DNA of 64,000 nt from Hamiltosporidium tvaerminnensis. Its lineage: Eukaryota > Microsporidia > Dubosqiidae. Below are positions 1 through 10,831 of this stretch, one piece after another. Location of the stretch: NCBI GenBank assembly GCA_022605425.2, contig CM061256.1, forward strand, positions 372,001 to 436,000, written 5' to 3'. Under the pieces are notes generated by a model. It was not told the origin of the DNA and did not search any database. It saw only the letters and a program-made list of their open reading frames with translations. The number at the start of each line of letters is the position of its first letter. Positions within the stretch are counted from its first letter, which is position 1. Made by a program: the position numbers and the translations under genes.

Positions 1-683
1 TTACATAAAATTCTACCACGTTTTAAACAACAATTTTTACTCAAAGTATAGATCGAGTTTTTTAGTAAAATTATTTTTCTGTTTTTAATTTATTTTTCCA
101 TATTTAAAAATCTTAATTTAGCACACATTATAAATAGATTCTTTAAACAATATTGGACTGACTTTTTTTAATTTTTTTGTAATTTAAAAATGTGTTTAAT
201 TTCGCTACGAAAAAATGTAGGTTATACTCAAATTTCATTTTGCTTACTAATTTGATGTCTATGAATTATATTTGTTTGTTTCGTTTATAACTAAAAGTAG
301 AGGGTGAATATGATGTTATTGTAGTTTATGTTTTGTACGATAAATGTTTCTTATAATTTTATAAAATCTTATATTTCAGAGAGATATGTTTAAAATATAC
401 TTATTTTGGAAATAATTTTATCGAAACCGGGAAAAAAATTGGTTACGTTTATAAGTTCTCTAAAGAATACAATAATATTAAACATACTATTCGTATAACC
501 ATAGATATTTTAAATTTTATAGCAATAGAATTAAAATTGATTCATATAGACTCGTTTGAGTTTTAGATTAATTGATTGTCATTGTCCCATTATTTGAAAT
601 AAATTGCAAAATCGTGCCTTTTTTCAATAAAATTTTATAATCAAAAAAAATAAAAAATTCAAAAAAAAAATTGATCCCATACG
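1..683. other. AT-rich stretch upstream of left DOHH
   Basis: No gene is seen. The region is extremely AT-rich with homopolymer runs and is mirrored in the right arm at 36470-37152. The only recognisable signal is the CCC triplet just before the DOHH start. Confidence 0.6.
676..678 (+). promoter_or_regulatory. CCC-type start-proximal signal, left DOHH
   Basis: A CCC triplet lies 5 nt before the ATG in an otherwise A/T-only leader. CCC- or GGG-like motifs immediately upstream of start codons are a known microsporidian gene signal. It supports the chosen start at 684. Confidence 0.55.
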
Positions 684-1613
684 ATGCTAGAAATAAATAA
701 AGCAAGAGATATTTTAAACGGAAAACATTATAATATATCACAGAAAATGCGCGCATTGTTCTTTTTGCGCAACATAAACAATACAGAATCAGTTTTAAGC
801 ATTATGTCTGCATTTCACAATGAATCCGTTCTACTTAAACACGAATTGGCATATGTACTTGGACAGATGCGAGATCCAACTTGTATACAAACTTTAAAAG
901 ATGTTTTAAGCAATACCGCAGAAAATGAGATCGTAAGACACGAAGCAGCAGAAGCACTTGGAAATTTTCTTGATAAAAATGATATCGATTTTTTAAAATC
1001 ATTTCTTAAGGATATTTCAATTCCTGTTCGAGAAACATGTTATTTAGCAATCAAAAAAATAGAAAATCATCATAAATCAGAAAATAAAATAAATTTTGAA
1101 AAAAGTGAAAATTTTTTAAAAAATTATAATTTATCCGATTCTTCTATTCAATTTGATAAAATAGAATTATCAGAATTCGATTCTTGTGATCCTGCATATC
1201 CTTTGATTATTGATGATAATTTCTTAGAATTTATATATTTGAAGCACTCTGACATTTATCTTAGATACGGTGCTATGTTTTCTTTAAGAAATAAGAAAAA
1301 CATAAGTATATTGGTGAAAGGCTTTAAAGATAATTCTGCACTATTTAGACATGAAGTAGCATTTGTATTAGGACAATTAAAAATGAAAGAGAGCATTCTT
1401 TATCTAAAAGAAGTACTTGATAATGAAAACGAACACGATATGGTTCGACATGAATGTGCAGAAGCAATCGGGGCAATTGGTACAGATGAATGTCACAAAA
1501 TTCTTATGAAATATCTTAACTGTGATGCTGACATCGTTAGAGAAAGTGCAGAAGTTGCTTTGGATATTTGTGCTTATGAAATGTCAACAGAAACAGAGTA
1601 TTGCAAAGTATAA
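684..1613 (+). CDS. DOHH: Deoxyhypusine hydroxylase (HEAT-repeat), left copy
   Basis: Probable deoxyhypusine hydroxylase, the iron-dependent HEAT-repeat enzyme that completes hypusine on translation factor eIF5A in the cytosol. The 309-residue length fits the family. Two HEAT-repeat halves are visible, and the four diagnostic His-Glu metal-ligand pairs are all present: HE at about 53-54 (LLKHELAYVLGQ), 86-87 (VRHEAAEALG), 223-224 (FRHEVAFVLGQ) and 256-257 (VRHECAEAIG). The linker, about 125-180, is low-complexity and is where most differences from the right-arm copy fall (for example S141G, N149T, L150S, D177N, F180Y, L193I). The start is the ATG 5 nt after a CCC signal. Both copies look functional. 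The family call is strong; activity is inferred from intact ligands. Confidence 0.93.
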   Translation: MLEINKARDILNGKHYNISQKMRALFFLRNINNTESVLSIMSAFHNESVLLKHELAYVLGQMRDPTCIQTLKDVLSNTAENEIVRHEAAEALGNFLDKNDIDFLKSFLKDISIPVRETCYLAIKKIENHHKSENKINFEKSENFLKNYNLSDSSIQFDKIELSEFDSCDPAYPLIIDDNFLEFIYLKHSDIYLRYGAMFSLRNKKNISILVKGFKDNSALFRHEVAFVLGQLKMKESILYLKEVLDNENEHDMVRHECAEAIGAIGTDECHKILMKYLNCDADIVRESAEVALDICAYEMSTETEYCKV

Positions 1614-1616
1614 TTA

Positions 1617-2160
1617 TATCTTTATTATTTGTCTTTTCTTGATATATTAAATATATTATTTCTTAATTTCATAATACTTTCTATTTAAATTTATTTATAG
1701 GTTTTAAATTATCTTTGTTTTAAAATTTTAATTTTTTAAATATCTTAATTACCGATTCTGATAAGTTGTCTTTCTGTTTAGAGGATTAAAAAATGCAATG
1801 CAAAGGTATTCTATTGCTAATCAATGTCTGGCTTTTATTGAGTTTATTCCTTTTTCAGATAAAGCGTTTTGTAAAAGTCAACCCATTTTACATTCACAGT
1901 TATTCTATTTTCTCTATAAATTTCTTATTTTGTTGATTAAGCCACAATCCAATTCACGCTAGATCATTGATTCTGAAACAGTTCTTTATTTGAATTTTTT
2001 TTAAGCTGTTGTAATACAGGATTATAGAATTTTGACTTATATATCCAGTGTAGTTTATATCTCATAAAAATTTAAGAATGAAATTCACATTAATTTCACA
2101 GACTCATTTCTAAACAATAGTTTTTGATGTAGTCATCTATATAATACCCCTATTTTACCA
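1617..2160. other. AT-rich spacer downstream of left DOHH
   Basis: No gene recognised. A 65-codon reading frame on the right-arm counterpart (35158-35355) is interrupted here by a stop, so it is probably not a gene. Confidence 0.5.
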
Positions 2161-2161
2161 T

Positions 2162-2395
2162 TCCTCGATTAAAAATGTATTATACTTCTAAATTCACGCA
2201 CTCGTAGTTTAATTACTCTTATTGTATAATTATTTGGGTTTTTTATACTTCCTATATTAACTTAATTAAACTATAGACGGATCAATTTTTATATCTTAAC
2301 AAAAAAATTGCAATTATGATTCTATCGAAAGGATAGCACCATAATAGAATTATTCTATTAATATGCAGCAGAACCTAAAAAAATCTTTGATATAA
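2162..2395 (-). repeat. Dispersed repeat B, left-arm copy
   Basis: About 230 bp that also occurs at 34758-34995 (its mirror) and, diverged, at 55965-56190 directly after the R4-like element. Shared landmarks in sense orientation include a CAAAGATTTTTTTAGGTT start, a TATGGTGCTTTCC-like block and an AATTATACAATAAGAGTAA block. No coding potential is seen. Its mobility type is unknown. Confidence 0.7.
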
Positions 2396-2945
2396 AATTA
2401 TTAACCTTTATATATTTTTACCAAGTAATTAAAAAAACGTAGATTTTAATTATATTTGAAGCCATTCAACTCGAATAAATTTCGTGTTTATGATATTATT
2501 ACGGTAGCAAACTACTTTAATTTTTAATAAACTATTTATGAAAATATTATAAAAATATTTAATAGTTTGATAATTTCTAATTTTATTTCTTTTATAGTTA
2601 TTATGAGAGTTGATTGCTAATTCCAAATGGTTCTAGTTAAAATACTTACAAAAGAATGAAATTAACCTATAAATTAAAAAATTATACATTTATGTAAGAT
2701 ATTGAAAAGCTGAGGTGACCAAATTCTTTATATAGGGAATAAAAAAATAATTAAATACTCAAGAAAATCTTTTACGACTAATATAGAGAAAATGTCTAAT
2801 TAACTTTTAATTCCTTAATTATCTTTATTCAATTATCTAAAATATCAGTAAATAATTTAACGATTCTCAAATATTCTTTAGTATTTCCAAGTAAACGGAT
2901 GGAATGATAAATAAATTTCAAAATATTTATATTTATTTGAAGTAT
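2396..2945. other. AT-rich non-coding spacer, left arm
   Basis: No gene or motif recognised; the sequence is mirrored at about 34217-34757. Confidence 0.5.
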
Positions 2946-3113
2946 TACAAACAATTTACATATTTTAAAATAATATTTTCTAAAACTTTATTTTAGGTTA
3001 AAAGTAGTATAAAAATATTATATGTTTGATAAAATATTTAATTTAGCTATTTTTAAAAGAACAAAAGAAATTTTTTAAAATATTATTATTTTAAAATGTG
3101 TAAATTGTTTGTA
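2946..3113. mobile_element. Short palindromic MITE-like element, left arm
   Basis: About 168 bp bounded by inverted repeats of roughly 30 bp. The outer end reads TACAAACAATTTACA and the far end is its complement TGTAAATTGTTTGTA, followed by the matching TTTTAAAATAAT blocks. The core is non-coding. The end bases are compatible with a TA target duplication, as in Tc1/mariner-derived MITEs, but the family is not proven. Confidence 0.6.
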
Positions 3114-3407
3114 ACACAATGTAATTTTCATAAGATTCCATCAATGTTATTACAATTATAAATAATTCTTAATAAATTATACTCTTATTTTAGGAAATTT
3201 CTTACAATGAATATTTGAATTCTCCAAGCAGTTTATATATAGAAATTTACTTTTATATTGTAAATATTTATCAAATAATACAATTATAACCAGAAATAAT
3301 TTTGAAAAAAATAACTAAAAAGATATTTTTTTAAAATTTAAAAACAAGTAAAATATTTAGAATTCAAAAAACAAGAAATTTACACGGATTTTTTTATTTT
3401 GAGAATT

Positions 3408-4457
3408 TTAATTTTTTATTCCAAAATCCATGGTATTTATTACATTTCGTACTTTACTTCTCCAAGAATCAAATTTATTAATCATATCATCAATATCTTT
3501 AGTTTCTAAAATTTTACACATTAATAATGTAAAAACCATTTCTTCTTTTTCACAGTCTATATAGCCTTTGACTATTTTCATACTAAGAGACTTTAAAAAT
3601 ATTGAAGGTACATCATTTTTTGGAATATTAAGAAGTTTTGCTGCTTCATCAAATCTTACTCGATGTGATTTGAGTGTAAAAAAATAATTCAGAAGAGAAA
3701 TTAAATGAGCCTTTTCTATCAATCCATCAATTGATAAACCATATTTTGTAATTAAATTGGTTTTTTTTAGAAATGAAATATTTGCTTGTTTTGTATTTAT
3801 ATAAAGATCAGAAAGTTCTTTATTCTCAAGATATGGAAATATTGGTGACGTATAAAATGTATTATAATTATGAATATCTTTAGAAAGAAGAGAAAGTCGA
3901 GCCATTTTTTCTGCAAGAAATTTTGGAGAAATATCAGAAATATTGTAATTTCTTTCGTTGTAGTCAGGCATTCCACATATTTCTACATATTTTATACGAT
4001 AAGAATATGCTTCTTCGTATTTTCCTATTATTTCGTAGAACTCATACGAAAGTCTGTAAAGATTTGCTATCATTTTCTTATTATGAGCATCTTTTAATTT
4101 TTTTTCTAAAAAATTATAAACCTGTGTATGGCATTTATCTCCGTTCAACAACATAAATTCAAGTCTGTAAATTTCTAAAAAATCGACAGCTAAAGAATGT
4201 GTTTCGGTTTCTAAAAGATCGTTTCGAAGTAATTCCTGTGCCTTTTCTATTAAATCAATACTGTCTCTATGTTTAATAGTTGATAAAACTACTGAAGCAA
4301 ACGTAGTTGGATAGAAAGATTTAGAAACAGGAAATATTTTATTTTCTATAAATAAAAGTATTTCTTTTACTAATTTATTTTTTTCTAAATTTTCTTCAAT
4401 TGATAAAGCAAGGTTGTACCACTTTTTTTGTGAAAAATATGTTTCTATTTGATTCAT
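3408..4457 (-). CDS. RPN9: 26S proteasome lid subunit Rpn9/PSMD13, left copy
   Basis: Probable Rpn9 (PSMD13), a PCI-domain scaffold subunit of the 19S proteasome lid. It is 349 residues, close to the family length of about 380. The N-terminal helical part begins with a pattern like other Rpn9 proteins (YFSQKKWYNLALSIEENL). The C-terminal PCI/winged-helix part is the best match: VRFDEAAKLLNIPKNDVP, then FLKSLSMKIVKGYID, then a final helix with a WRSKVRNVI-type segment. The start codon directly follows CCC. A one-base loss near the end, relative to the right copy, replaces the last residues with an earlier stop (…GIKN), so this copy lacks about 5 terminal residues. That is probably tolerated. 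Confidence 0.88.
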   Translation of the reverse strand: MNQIETYFSQKKWYNLALSIEENLEKNKLVKEILLFIENKIFPVSKSFYPTTFASVVLSTIKHRDSIDLIEKAQELLRNDLLETETHSLAVDFLEIYRLEFMLLNGDKCHTQVYNFLEKKLKDAHNKKMIANLYRLSYEFYEIIGKYEEAYSYRIKYVEICGMPDYNERNYNISDISPKFLAEKMARLSLLSKDIHNYNTFYTSPIFPYLENKELSDLYINTKQANISFLKKTNLITKYGLSIDGLIEKAHLISLLNYFFTLKSHRVRFDEAAKLLNIPKNDVPSIFLKSLSMKIVKGYIDCEKEEMVFTLLMCKILETKDIDDMINKFDSWRSKVRNVINTMDFGIKN

Positions 4458-4460
4458 GGG
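4458..4460 (-). promoter_or_regulatory. CCC signal abutting RPN9 start, left
   Basis: On the minus strand CCC sits directly against the ATG, in a leader otherwise made of A/T. It matches the microsporidian start-proximal motif and fixes the start. Confidence 0.6.
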
Positions 4461-4599
4461 TTATAAAAATTTTTTTGTTATTTATTTTCTGAAAAATAAG
4501 AAAAATAAGTTTTTAAACAAATTCATCAGACTTTATCCCAAGAAATTAAGGGCAGAAATCTATTTAAAGCCATAAACAAATAGGCAAATTCTATACTAA

Positions 4600-5985
4600 A
4601 CTATTTTATAGATATACTTCGATTAGAACCAGCCAACTTCTCAAAACTAGATTATGCAGCACGTATGTGCTAGTAAAGAACAAAATTCATCTACGCCCGA
4701 TATATGAAGAATTTTTATGACTTCTCCATAAGGAACTTAGGGCGAGCTTTGCATAGTGTCGAGTACAAAAGCGAACATATTTTTTTGCAGCTCTTGGGTT
4801 GTCTGGAATAATCTAAAAATACATCTCAGAAGAGCAGGAAGTTTAAAGGTCGGTAACAATAATAAAGCTCACCTTTTACCAATAAAAAATTTTTAAAAAG
4901 TAAAATTCGAGTTGGAAGAGGAAATTTCAAAAATAAATTGTAGAATTCGCAACTAGCTAACCAGTATAACGAAATCTAATAACAAAAACTTTATTCAAGG
5001 TTATGTAAAGCTATAAATTTACAGCTGTTAAGTTTCAAGGACTCGTCAAGATGGTTAAGGATAAGAAATATATTCTGAGAAGCAGAAGGTATGTGTCAAT
5101 ACTGCAACACGTCTAGAAAAACAGTAGACTATTTATCAACGAAGTGTGAAAAATGCCTGGTAATGACTATACTTAACGACAGAATGAAATCATAGGAAGC
5201 ATTTATTTAGTTCTACGAAATAGATTTGATTTCAAGTCTTCAAAACAAATTCGGAGTTATTAAGTTCATGAAATTCTTGATAAAAAGTATGCAGAGATAA
5301 GAGTAAGTACCGAAACAAAAGTATAATGTCAAAATTCAAAATTATAAACAAGATATATTCATTTAGAATAGAACGCAAAGTAGTATTATTCTTATTGAAG
5401 TAGTAATCTTTTCCCAAAATAATATTTAGATAGTTGAAACGAAAAGGTTAAGAAGTATAATCTATTTGCAAATGAGTCGGGTCTTATTTATAAATGTAGT
5501 TTGGAGTTAATTCTTATGTGATGGTGACCTAGGAGAGAATTATATCAAAATACAATAAGATGTATGCTAAAAGACTACAAATATCCATGAATGTAGCGGC
5601 ATATATTGTGTCAGTAGTACACAAGAAGAGTTTTGAAACAATTTCATTTGATCGCCAAGAGGACTTGAGTCAAAAGCAAATGCCAAAGAGAATTGGAAAA
5701 GAGCGTCATAAGTGGTATTGAAAGAGGTGAGATACATAAGCAACTAACACCTCAATAAGGAAAGTGACAATCTTGATGATGGTGTTAAAATGAAAATTTC
5801 AAAAAATATCTTACTCCTATTATTTTAGATGTATGATCACACTGAAGGAACTCTCAATGAACACAAAGGAAGAGTCGGATTCAAAATAAGAGAAAGATGT
5901 GGCTAATGTTGAAAATAATATATAAAGAGATAAAATTCATTAATGCAGAAAAAATATTTAATAAAATTGTTTTTTATGTAATTTG
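4600..5985 (+). pseudogene. Decayed R4/Dong-like retrotransposon relic, left arm
   Basis: A 5'-truncated, heavily mutated copy of the 3' part of the retrotransposon at 52.1-55.95 kb. Near 4618-4710 it aligns with the block that follows the reverse transcriptase (compare CGATTAGAACCAGCC with CGACTTGAACCGGCT at 54550). Further on it matches the CCHC zinc-knuckle region (about 5090-5160), the restriction-like endonuclease region (about 5240-5760) and the 3' tail ending in a TTTAATAAAATT-type sequence. No long frame survives. It must predate the inverted duplication because the mirror copy (31175-32558) has the same boundaries. Confidence 0.85.
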
Positions 5986-6257
5986 TGGTTTGTTTTATTG
6001 TTTTAAAGGGCATAATATCAATGATAATTTATAGAATTCTTTTTAATTTACCACCAATAAAATTTAATTAGTCAAATATGGTTTTATGAAAAATATATGT
6101 ATATTTTTTATAATATAAAACCAAACTTCTAATTCAATTATTTTCTAATCTTTAATCTATTTTCGATAAAAGAATATAAATATCTTTTTTTAATTTATCA
6201 CTGATAAAATATTCTACAAAAATATTTTTACTGGTTGAACTAAAATATTAATTATAT

Positions 6258-6260
6258 CCC
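6258..6260 (+). promoter_or_regulatory. CCC signal upstream of left LRR gene
   Basis: CCC lies 14 nt before the ATG at 6275, in an A/T-only context, at the same place as in the intact right copy (30900-30902). Confidence 0.4.
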
Positions 6261-6274
6261 ATATTTGTTAATCC

Positions 6275-8681
6275 ATGAATAATATTATGTATCTTAAGAA
6301 AAAAAGCGCTTTTAAAGGGTATGAATTTTGTATTCAGTATTTTATTTTGAAAATCTTCATGACATTGAATCTTGTTACGGCATATAAATTTGCTTTCAAT
6401 TTCTACAAAAACGAAAATTCCGAAATTTTATTCTTCCTTCAAAGACAAGAGAACCGAGAGAATTCTGAACATAACATTGAAAAATTCGATCTGAAATCAT
6501 ATAATACCAATGAAGAAAATCAATTAGATCGACAAGATCCAGTTTTTACATATACAAAAGAAAATTTTATTGAGTTTTATTTATTAAACAATATGTTATT
6601 TACAAATTCCTTCGAAAATAATTGCCAGAATAGAATTATAAATTGTAATTTTGATTTATCTTATTACTTAAAGCTATCTAAAGATTTTACAGCAATACCA
6701 AATAGACTTACTATTTGTCAGCTGAAATATTTTCTCTTGACTTTAAAATTTTTACAAGCAGTAGATAACAAAAATATGGCTAAATTGTTACAAGCATTAA
6801 TTTTTAAAGTATTTATTTGTTCTAATACCGATGATACAGATAAAAACGATACAAAACATGAAGAAATCATTGATTCATATTTTGTGTCTCAATTTGATTT
6901 TTATATTAAAAGAGGATTGTTAATCGCTTTTTTACACATACTTATGATAAAGTATACATTTTATGATGAGAACTTGATTTTATTAGAAAAATCTAAAGAT
7001 ACCTATAATTCTTCACATTTCCATGAACATATTCCATACAAGAATTTATTAATATATAATTACAAAATATTTCGTACTCTAAAAAATACTCTTAAAAGTC
7101 TTCCTAATTTCCTATGTATTTTCAGAATTTATTGGAGGAAATAAATATAAAATCTCTGATAATTACTGATTACGAGGAATTAGAAAATCGCATCGAATGA
7201 TATATATTTGTTTATTAAGTTCATTGACTTTCTTCAAATCTATAGTAATTTCAAAGTCCGAACAAATATTCTCAAGGATTTTTATACGATCCAAATTTAA
7301 TTTATAAAAAGGATATTGAATATCTTTCATTGAAGTAATCTAACGGTCGAACTATCCAATCTTGTTTTTTTGTTAGAACAACAAAAACTTAAAGGATTGA
7401 TATTGTATTACGTTGATTTAGAAGATAACGAGGATTACTCCATGGAATATAATATGAGATTAAATTTGGAATATATCCACTTTGCAAATGTTGAAATGAA
7501 TTTTTTTAGGTGGAGAGATTTTTTTAAATTTGCAGATTTCGGTAAATAATATTAGAATTTGATCGGCTTTTGTTGCAAGAAAATGTTTTGAGTTATATTG
7601 GTCTATTGAATTCATATAAAAATGTTCTTTATTTGGAAATTAAATTTTGTAATTTATATATATTGAGGGATTTTCATAAAATATTGAATAAGTTTAAATA
7701 TCTACAGACTTTAAAGCTGAATAGATATAATGACGATAGAAATAGCAGTTTGTATATGTTTGAAGCGATTAAAAATATGAATTACTTAGAAAATTTGACT
7801 ATCAATCTGCCTTATAGAGGAGTTTATAATAACAGCGACTATTTTTTCGGCATGCAAAATTTCAAAGTTTTGTGTTTGACCGGTACTAATCTTACACAGG
7901 AGATTCCTAATATCAAGATTTGGGGGAATTATACATTGTTACGTACCTATATCATTAATAAAGCTATAATAAAAGTGTATGATTTAATTGAAATATTGAA
8001 AATAGAAAGTTTAACTAAGTTGTCCATTCTTAGATTGTGATATAGAACCTTGTTTTCAATTATATTTCGGTTGAACTTTCAGGTATAAACATCAAATCCT
8101 TAGATTTCACTGCGACGAATTTAGATGCTTTGAAAAATATTGATATTTTTAAGGAGTTTGCTCGGCTAGAAACATTACACTTGTCGAATTGTAATTTAAA
8201 ATCTGGATGGCTAACCCAAACTAATCAGTCCTGTAATTTATCCCTAAAAATACTTCATTATGCAGCTAATTGTCTTGATAGAACTGATTTGAACCGAATG
8301 AACAATCTTGAAGTTCTTGAAGAATTAAATTTAAGAGATTGTAAATTTTATAGTTGTGGTTTTTTTGAGTTAGGAAATGATTGTAAATTCTTAGGTAGTT
8401 TAAAATATTTAGATCTTTTACATGTGGAAATAAATATAGAAGATTTGATTTTTTTAAAAAGTTTTAAAAACTTGAAAAGTTTGAATTTAACACTTTCAGA
8501 TCCGGATTTCTTTACAGCAAAAAATTTATTGTTTTATTTACCAATAAATGCTCTATCTTTAAATGAATGTAATAAGAAAAGCATTTTTGAAAATTCTTAT
8601 AGCAGATACCTCTACGAAGAAAATATAAACTTGAATTTAAATTCGCTTTCGAGTAAATCCTTTATCCTCATTCGCATTTGA
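6275..8681 (+). pseudogene. LRR membrane/secreted protein, frameshifted left copy
   Basis: Broken counterpart of the 800-residue LRR gene at 30885-28483. The first 289 codons are open and nearly identical to the right copy, with the hydrophobic segment at about 18-42 and the family motif EHIPYKNLL. The frame is lost near 7123, where TTTTCCAG in the right copy is TTTTCAG here (one C missing). Coding similarity continues in other frames at 7570-8040 and 8130-8681, with LRR-like LxxLxL blocks. Identity falls steadily: the last third is only about half identical at protein level to the right copy. It ends with a YLYEENI-like tail. Probably a pseudogene; a truncated 289-aa product is possible. Confidence 0.85.
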
Positions 8682-10090
8682 TATATGCCTATTTCTTATA
8701 TTGAAATAAACAAATATTGAATTGTGTTAAATTAAATATAAACTCAACATTAGTATAATTTTTTAATGTTAATTTTGTTGTAACCTATTTATTTACTTAT
8801 TATTCTTCATTCATATCTTTTTATGAACTATATATATTTACAGGATTTTTTTATAAACAATACAATTATGCTTTACTTACAATTATATTTTATATTAACA
8901 ATTTGTGATTTTGATCAATAAAACTCACACTTTCATTGTATAGAGCGATCTGATGTGAGTCAGAAGCAAATTTTTATTTTCAAGCTGACATTCTTTATCT
9001 AATGAGACTTACATGAAAAAATTTTCCTTAATGGACTTTATGTCATGTTTTCATTCGAGATATTTTAGATGGTCTTCTATTATGATACAATTTTAACATC
9101 ACCTATTTTGATTTGACCTAATCTTTTTTTTGCATCTCAAATCTCATTCGAGTATTTCATTTCTTCGCGCAAATTTTTATTTTCAGTTTTATATTTTACT
9201 ACAAAGATAAACAAGAATAGTGAGTGGCATCTTCTGATAAGTCAACAATTTGACTTCTCAGTCACGCGAAGATTGTACTCTTTAACTTTTTGGGCAAAAA
9301 TGATACCCGCTATTTCTTGTAGAGACAATATATTTACTAAAAGTTATGTCCCAATGTTTTTATAATTTTTATTTAAGGCCAGATTTCCTTAAGGTCATTA
9401 CCTTTTCGTATTTTTTCATGCTACGAAGGAAGAGTTATAAAAATCGTTTTCTTTACGACTTATTTCTTTTTAAACCACCGTTATAGCCATATATGACTTA
9501 ATTTTTTAACAGTTTATTGTGTTATAATCTTATTTTGCAAAATTATACTCATAAAAATGATTTTTCTGTATTTTACTAAAACATTTCGTTTTTATTTATT
9601 AGATAACCCCATTTAATCGAATGAAGAACGATTACCTAAACACCAAAACTAACTTTTCATTTATAAGCCAAAAATTTAACGTAAAACATTTCAAATGCTT
9701 AGAAACATTATTACTTTGATTTAGATGAAAAATCAAGATAAAAAAAGAAGCAGTTATAATGATAAAAGTATTATTATAAGTAAAGCATTTTTATTTATTT
9801 CTTCTCTTAAATATCTTTTACTAAAATTAAGGCCAAAAAACAGATGATTTTATTGAAATAAATAACCTAAAACAAATGAAAGATTCAATAAGTTAAAAAA
9901 TAACTCTTTTTCAGTAGATATTATTGTATTTAGAATCGTCTCGTATTTTATTATGTTCCTCTCTTCTTTCTCCCGCCGCTGAATTTTTAATTCTGAGAAA
10001 AAGTAAATCTTGACAGCAATATCCATAATTGCAGATTATAAGAGGTTTTAAAATTTATTTTATTTCTTTTGTAAGAAATTAAATATTTAA
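8682..10090. other. Long AT-rich gap after left LRR gene
   Basis: No gene recognised. Around 8.9-9.5 kb the base composition is less extreme and short coding-like stretches occur on the minus strand, but stops interrupt every frame. It may be old transposon debris. Confidence 0.4.
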
Positions 10091-10812
10091 ACTTTATTCA
10101 AAAGTATCACATCTTTTTAAAACAGTGGCAAGTGTTATATTTGTTTTTATGACATTAACGAAGTTTTAGGTTTAACATGAATAACTGCTACCCCGCACTC
10201 CATCGGTAACCTCTGCGATACCTATGTCCCAAAGCCTTTCATCTAACCGGTGTGTAGAACCTAATTAATAAGCGAGGCAGTTGTCCGGAGTTGTTAATGT
10301 CGGTTGCATGGAGTGCGATCGAAAACCGAAGCCCCCTGCTCCTCCAAGACTATGCAGCGTTCCCACTTACTCTACACTTTCTGAACCCAATAAACTTCTA
10401 GCTAAGATATATTTCAGAGATTTACATGGGATCCACCTAGACAGTGCAATGCCATACCAACAGGTATAACCTGCTACTTAGCTCTCTTGGCTATAATGGT
10501 TTTATTTTTATTCTCCTAGGCGCTAAGTCTTCTAACCCGAGTGAGCAAGGCTAGGTTTCTATGCTTTTACATGGCAATTACCTACAAGTTTAGCCGCGGT
10601 CTGCAATCTGTTGACGTAAAAAACTACAAATAAATCGTAGAAAAAGTTTCTCCATTTCTTAGACTTCTCCTCCTCATCACAACTCCCATGAACAACCAAA
10701 GATGTAGTGTGGTTTTATTCCCACCAAAAATTCAAACAATGATTTTCAGAGCAGTTTCACACACTCATTGCCAAGCAGAAAGTTTTTTATGTGGTTATCC
10801 TCCCTCCACCTT
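10091..10812 (+). repeat. Repeat A copy 1
   Basis: One of seven copies of an approximately 730-bp non-coding repeat that appears GC-richer than its surroundings. It starts with an ACTTTATTnAAAA / TATCACATC motif and ends TTATGTGGTTATCCTCCCTCCACC. Close to copies 2, 5 and 7. A short 19-nt stretch separates its end from the mariner element at 10832. Confidence 0.9.
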
Positions 10813-10831
10813 TTGTAAGAAATTAATCTTA

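Larger units (their letters stand above)
1..7560 (+). repeat. Left arm of large inverted duplication
   Basis: This stretch reappears in reverse complement at about 29.6-37152. It holds DOHH, a dispersed repeat, a MITE-like palindrome, RPN9, an R4-like relic and the first half of an LRR gene. Start codons pair at 684/36469, 4457/32701 and 6275/30885, so net length differs by only about 7 nt over 5.6 kb. Single substitutions and small indels are scattered through genes and spacers, so the arms are not identical. Similarity weakens inside the LRR gene and I see none beyond about 8.7 kb. The outer limit is unknown because the arm reaches the window edge. Confidence 0.93.

Noticed and set aside
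10091-10812. Repeat A as an rRNA fragment
   Set aside because: Its composition suggested rDNA, but no universal SSU or LSU core motif was found in it on either strand.
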